Below are positions 61,031 through 64,000 of a stretch of 64,000 nt of DNA, piece by piece. The notes under the pieces were generated by a model. It had not been told where the DNA came from, did no database searches, and saw only the letters and a program-made list of their open reading frames with translations. This stretch comes from Stenogyne calaminthoides. Lineage: Eukaryota; Streptophyta; Magnoliopsida; Lamiales; Lamiaceae. Where the stretch lies: positions 1,736,001-1,800,000 of the forward strand of contig JBBCBC010000012.1 in assembly GCA_037126765.1 (NCBI GenBank), read 5' to 3'. How positions within the stretch are numbered: the stretch's first letter is position 1; the number at the start of each line of letters is the position of its first letter. A program made the position numbers and the translations under genes.

Positions 61031-61505
61031 GAAAATGAGAGAGAAATGGGGGTGGAATATTTTTAACCGGTTAATTTTTTGGAAGGGAGGGCAATTGGGT
61101 CATTTGAGTGTCCTTTTTGTAGTTGAATGTTATTGTATTAGATTGTATGTGTACTTAGAATCTTGTACTACAATGTAATTTTCTCATTTCTTATAAAGTG
61201 GGGAATATTGAAAATGGGAATGTGAAGTTGGAGTGGGTATGCCATCAAGGTGGTCTTTTCTGATCAATATTTAAAAAATCGAAACAACAGGAAGATAAAA
61301 TTTTATTATCACAGATTTGTTGGCATGTGTTTTTTCTCTCTCGGTGTGGATAATAAACAATGAAGATTTTGTTGTAATAGATGGTTTCAAAAAATATTGT
61401 CACTGCCACGTCGTTGCATTCTTGGGGAATAATTCTGAAGAATTGCACTTTTAGGTATTTCTCAAAAATGTATAGTGCTGATGAAAAGTTGGTGTTTGTT
61501 TGTAG

Positions 61506-62277
61506 GTGATATAAAAGGAAGCACTATCAGGAGGGATATTCTGCATTGAGTTGTTCGCCTATCCCAATGGGCAATAGGTATTTGTGAGCTAAACTTAATG
61601 TTTAATGTATGATTTTTGTGAAAATGCCTCAGTGAGTTTGGTGATTATGCTATAATATAAACCATGGGTTTACCATGATATCATTATGAAAGAACACCCA
61701 GGTTTATCTCAAGGTAATCATGCTTCTTTAATTTTGTTCTAGATTTTCGAATTGTATGGTTGATTGGGAGGTTATCACTTTGCTATTTTAGGTGCATTTG
61801 AGTGGATGTAGTAGTTTTATATAATTTGGATAGTCAATTGATTCTAGAAGAAGTAGAGAAATGAAGATAAAATTTAATGGCAATGACTAAATTTGCATGT
61901 TTGTAGAGGCAAGAACTATGATTTATTTAGGGTTTGAGAATTGGATTTTTAATTGCATCTTAAATTTGGTAACTTTAAAATGCATCTTGCCGATAATTTC
62001 AACACCTGGTCACTCTTGTATCCTTGAGGATCATCTTTGCTATATTCATTATTCAGGATTTATTCCATATTATGGCTTTTACACCTCTTCTTCATATTGC
62101 TAACTTCTTTTCAAAAAATATTTAATCGTTGATATATGATAAGCTCTGTGCGTGTGTGTGTGTGAAGTTTGGTAATTGAGAATGGCATATAATACTTTCA
62201 ATCAGTTCTACTCAAATCTTTGTGTAGGCTATAATTTGTCAGTTGGATGGGTAGGAGACATTTTTAATACGCCTCAG
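61506..62277 (+). pseudogene. Two captured exon-like fragments with matching splice phase
   Basis: Fragment 1 (61506-61577) reads DIKGSTIRRDILH, then a TGA, then VVRLSQWAI. Fragment 2 (62228-62277) reads YNLSVGWVGDIFNTPQ. AG and GT sit at both ends, and the single base at the end of fragment 1 plus the first two of fragment 2 make one Gly codon, so they look like neighbouring exons. IRRDILH.VVR weakly recalls organellar ribosomal protein uL4, where Arg fills the TGA position (CGA to TGA), but the sequence after it does not fit well. The source gene is unresolved. Confidence 0.4.
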
Positions 62278-62308
62278 GTAAGAATGCCAACTGCAACTGC
62301 TGCTGACA

Positions 62309-62426
62309 TTTATGGTGTATTTTGAAACACTTAAAACAGAACTTCCAGAAGCACTTATTTTCAAAAGCTGTGAGAGAGCTTTGAAAATAAGTGCTTCTGA
62401 AAGTTGTTTTAAGTGTTTTAAAACAC
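62309..62426. mobile_element. Foldback element / long hairpin
   Basis: Arms of about 48 bases (AAACACTTAAAACAGAACTT ... AGAAGCACTTATTTTCAAAA and the reverse complement) are separated by a loop of only a few bases. It may be a small MITE; its transcript would form a near-perfect hairpin. Confidence 0.8.
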
Positions 62427-63144
62427 GCCCTTAGTCATCAGGGCTTTTAAAATGCTTATGCATTCTGCTTTTATTTATTTAAGTTGTAGCATGTTCCTTC
62501 TATTCCTGTTTTCATTCTAGAGAAAAATCAACTTATTAAGCAAAAAAATAGTTTGGAGAAAAGAAATAATAAAGTTAAACACAATAATAGATGCGGATTG
62601 CCTTTTTTTATGGGCCTTTATGAAATTTTAGGCGTTTTGTTCTTGATGAAATTTTCTTTGGTCCCTATTGATTAACCTATTCAACTTTTGATTCTTGTAT
62701 TACGTTTTTTGTCATATTTACCCTAGGTATTGGGTTTCTATCTCCATCTCCTTATTGAAATGAACAAAAGTGACTATTAAAATACAAGAGAGAATCTCCC
62801 TATAAAAAAAGAGGTCAAAGCAAAATAGAAGCATTTGAGAAAAAAACATTGTTTACAATGACATTCTAATGTAAATGACATTCTAATGTAAAGAGCGAAG
62901 AATAATAAAAAAAAATAAAAATCAATTAGTTCCTAATTTATTTACCGACACTTCTAAGAAAAACGGATTCGACATGCATCGCCACACTACAACACTTGAA
63001 AACACCAGGTTCATGGATGATACAAGGTAAATAAAATTTTATAGTAAATCACGATCAACATAAAATATGCTTTCGTTGTAAAATTTAAAACTTTATTTGC
63101 TGTCCAACATGAACCATTATACTTCGGCAAATCGATACACAATT

Positions 63145-63181
63145 ACACGTGCCACGTGCAACGCACGTGTTAGAATCCTAG
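63145..63181 (+). other. Helitron 3' terminus (hairpin and CTAG)
   Basis: Arms ACACGTGC (63145-63152) and GCACGTGT (63163-63170) with a 10-base loop, 7 bases, then CTAG at 63178-63181 followed by T. This is the canonical plant Helitron end. Confidence 0.9.
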
Positions 63182-63679
63182 TCCATTAAAAAAACACCAG
63201 AATTTATAAAATAAATTTTTTAATAAATAGATCAATATTAATATATTTTGGATCACAATCTCAAACACTCTCATTTATAATTAAATATGTAATTTGCATC
63301 TATTGTTTCGTTGTAATTTACACATGTATTTGTAGTTCGATTTATTTATTTTCTTTTGTATTTCAGTTTTTGTAATTTTAATTTTATTATTAGATGTTGT
63401 AATTTATTTTAACTGTATTATAATTTTTTTTATAATTATAATTTTTTTAATATCAAATAACTGTGTATATTTCTTAAATATTTTAAATATAATGAAAAAT
63501 AATTATAAATTTAATTGTTAAGTTATAAAAGAAATAATTTATTAAAGGGTTGTTGTGGGTGTGGGTGGTTATGAATAAAATGTGAAAAAAGATGAATTTG
63601 GGTTGTAAAGTAAAATGTCTATGTGAAGTTTAGAAAAATTAATTGGTTGTGGTTGGGGTGGGTATGAATAAAGATGGTC
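63182..63679. mobile_element. Right half of the split PIF/Harbinger MITE
   Basis: It continues the MITE begun at 55006. It shares AGATCAATATTAATATATTTT-type sequence with the intact copy near 48148 (AGACCAATATTGATACATTTT) and the GGGTTGTTGTGGGTGTGGGT part. It ends, reversed, GACCATCTTTATTCATACCC, followed by TTA (63680-63682), which matches the TTA before 55006. Confidence 0.8.
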
Positions 63680-63682
63680 TTA

Positions 63683-64000
63683 AGACTAAAAAAATTGAAA
63701 AAATATAAGTTAGAGGACGAATTTCAAAATTTGAAAGACGAGAGGACGAAAATCAAAATTTAGGAAAGTTAAAGGACAAAAAAATATTATTTTCCCAATC
63801 GAAATATTATCAGCTATATTCCGGTGATATTTCCCAATTTTTTCGTCATTTGAGTATACTATTCTCTTTTATATATATTATTTTTTAAAAAAAAAGATTT
63901 TAGTGAGCTCAAGTTTAACTAGCTAAAGAGTTTTTTTGGTGAAACCCAATTCAGCAGGGCAACCTTCTTCTCCAAATGACTCTTGACAAAACAGATTCCA
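63683..64000. other. AT-rich spacer at window end
   Basis: No gene or recognisable element in the last 318 bases. Confidence 0.5.

Larger units (their letters stand above)
57770..61190. mobile_element. Long-TIR, GC-core transposon (element D), interrupted
   Basis: The left end (AGGTACAAAGTCACAAGAATTC, then CTACTATTAGGTACAAATCAG) and reversed right end (GTACAAGATTCTAAGTACACAT and CATTCAACTACAAAAAGGAC) share layout and motifs with elements B and C. The GC-rich core is at 59280-59320 and 60780-60900, with the CT-rich part to its right, so it lies in the opposite orientation. The core is split by LTR-like DNA. No transposase. Confidence 0.4.
55225..63181 (+). mobile_element. Non-autonomous Helitron, 7957 bp, carrying gene fragments
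   Basis: It starts TCTATACTATATTAAAA, fitting the plant Helitron start TCTMTAYTA. It ends CTAG after an 8-bp-arm hairpin (63145-63170), and sits between A (55224) and T (63182) without duplication. The flanks are the two halves of one Harbinger MITE, which independently fixes both borders. A second Helitron-like start (TCTATATTATATTAAAA) lies at 55358 and begins a tandem copy of the first 135 bp or so. No Rep/helicase was seen. Contents are a GATA-finger exon, two exon-like fragments, a long-TIR element with an LTR-like insert, and a foldback. Capture of host exons is known Helitron behaviour. Confidence 0.88.

Noticed and set aside
1..64000. CRISPR arrays, operons, rRNA or tRNA genes
   Set aside because: None was seen. 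The direct repeats present are transposon ends, minisatellites or duplications, and the genome is clearly plant nuclear.

Overview
This is nuclear DNA of a flowering plant, most likely a eudicot. The genes have many short exons with GT-AG introns, the spacers are AT-rich, and the transposon families are all typical of plants. No bacterial, organellar or CRISPR features were seen. The window has three zones.

Zone 1 (1-21849) is one old, minus-strand Ty3/gypsy retrotransposon of the Tat type. It has LTRs at 1-621 (cut by the window edge) and 21244-21844. Its decayed gag, protease, reverse transcriptase, dual RNase H and integrase read leftwards from 20956 to about 15010. Between pol and the 3' LTR it carries a separate gene on the opposite strand (990-13064) with its own TATA box and three introns that fit in phase. 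This gene encodes a 'putative gypsy-type transposon' (PF04195-like) domain followed by a long coiled coil. A minus-strand Ty1/copia element (2245-11483, TSD TTACC) has inserted into its third exon. The whole retrotransposon appears to sit in the end of a further long-TIR element (remnant 21850-24060).

Zone 2 (24061-49685) holds three host genes. These are a Ste20/SPS1-like protein kinase of the BLUS1-related plant group (minus, 18 exons, 628 aa, with one GC-AG intron), a membrane-anchored GH28 polygalacturonase-like protein (plus, 5 exons, 493 aa), and a Tubby-like protein without an F-box (plus, 9 exons, TULP8-like). The Tubby gene carries a one-base insertion that introduces a stop in exon 8. 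Introns and spacers are full of MITEs. One MITE family, with ends reading GTCTTGTGTAAACCAG or a relaxed form of this, occurs in introns of all three genes.

Zone 3 (49686-64000) is gene-poor and consists of nested transposons. It has a TIR element (50755-51317), a degenerate tandem array (about 51400-52530) and a PIF/Harbinger MITE split in two (55006-55224 and 63182-63679) by a 7957-bp Helitron (55225-63181). The Helitron has a TCTATACTA start and a hairpin plus CTAG end. Inside it are a broken GATA zinc-finger exon flanked by direct repeats, two exon-like fragments with compatible splice phases, another long-TIR element, an LTR-like sequence and a foldback element. No helicase/Rep gene was found, so it looks non-autonomous.

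The most interesting items are the spliced antisense gene in the Tat-type element, the Helitron whose borders are proved by the split MITE, and the frame break in the Tubby gene. All coordinates and splice models were read by eye. Family names rest on recognised motifs, not on database searches.
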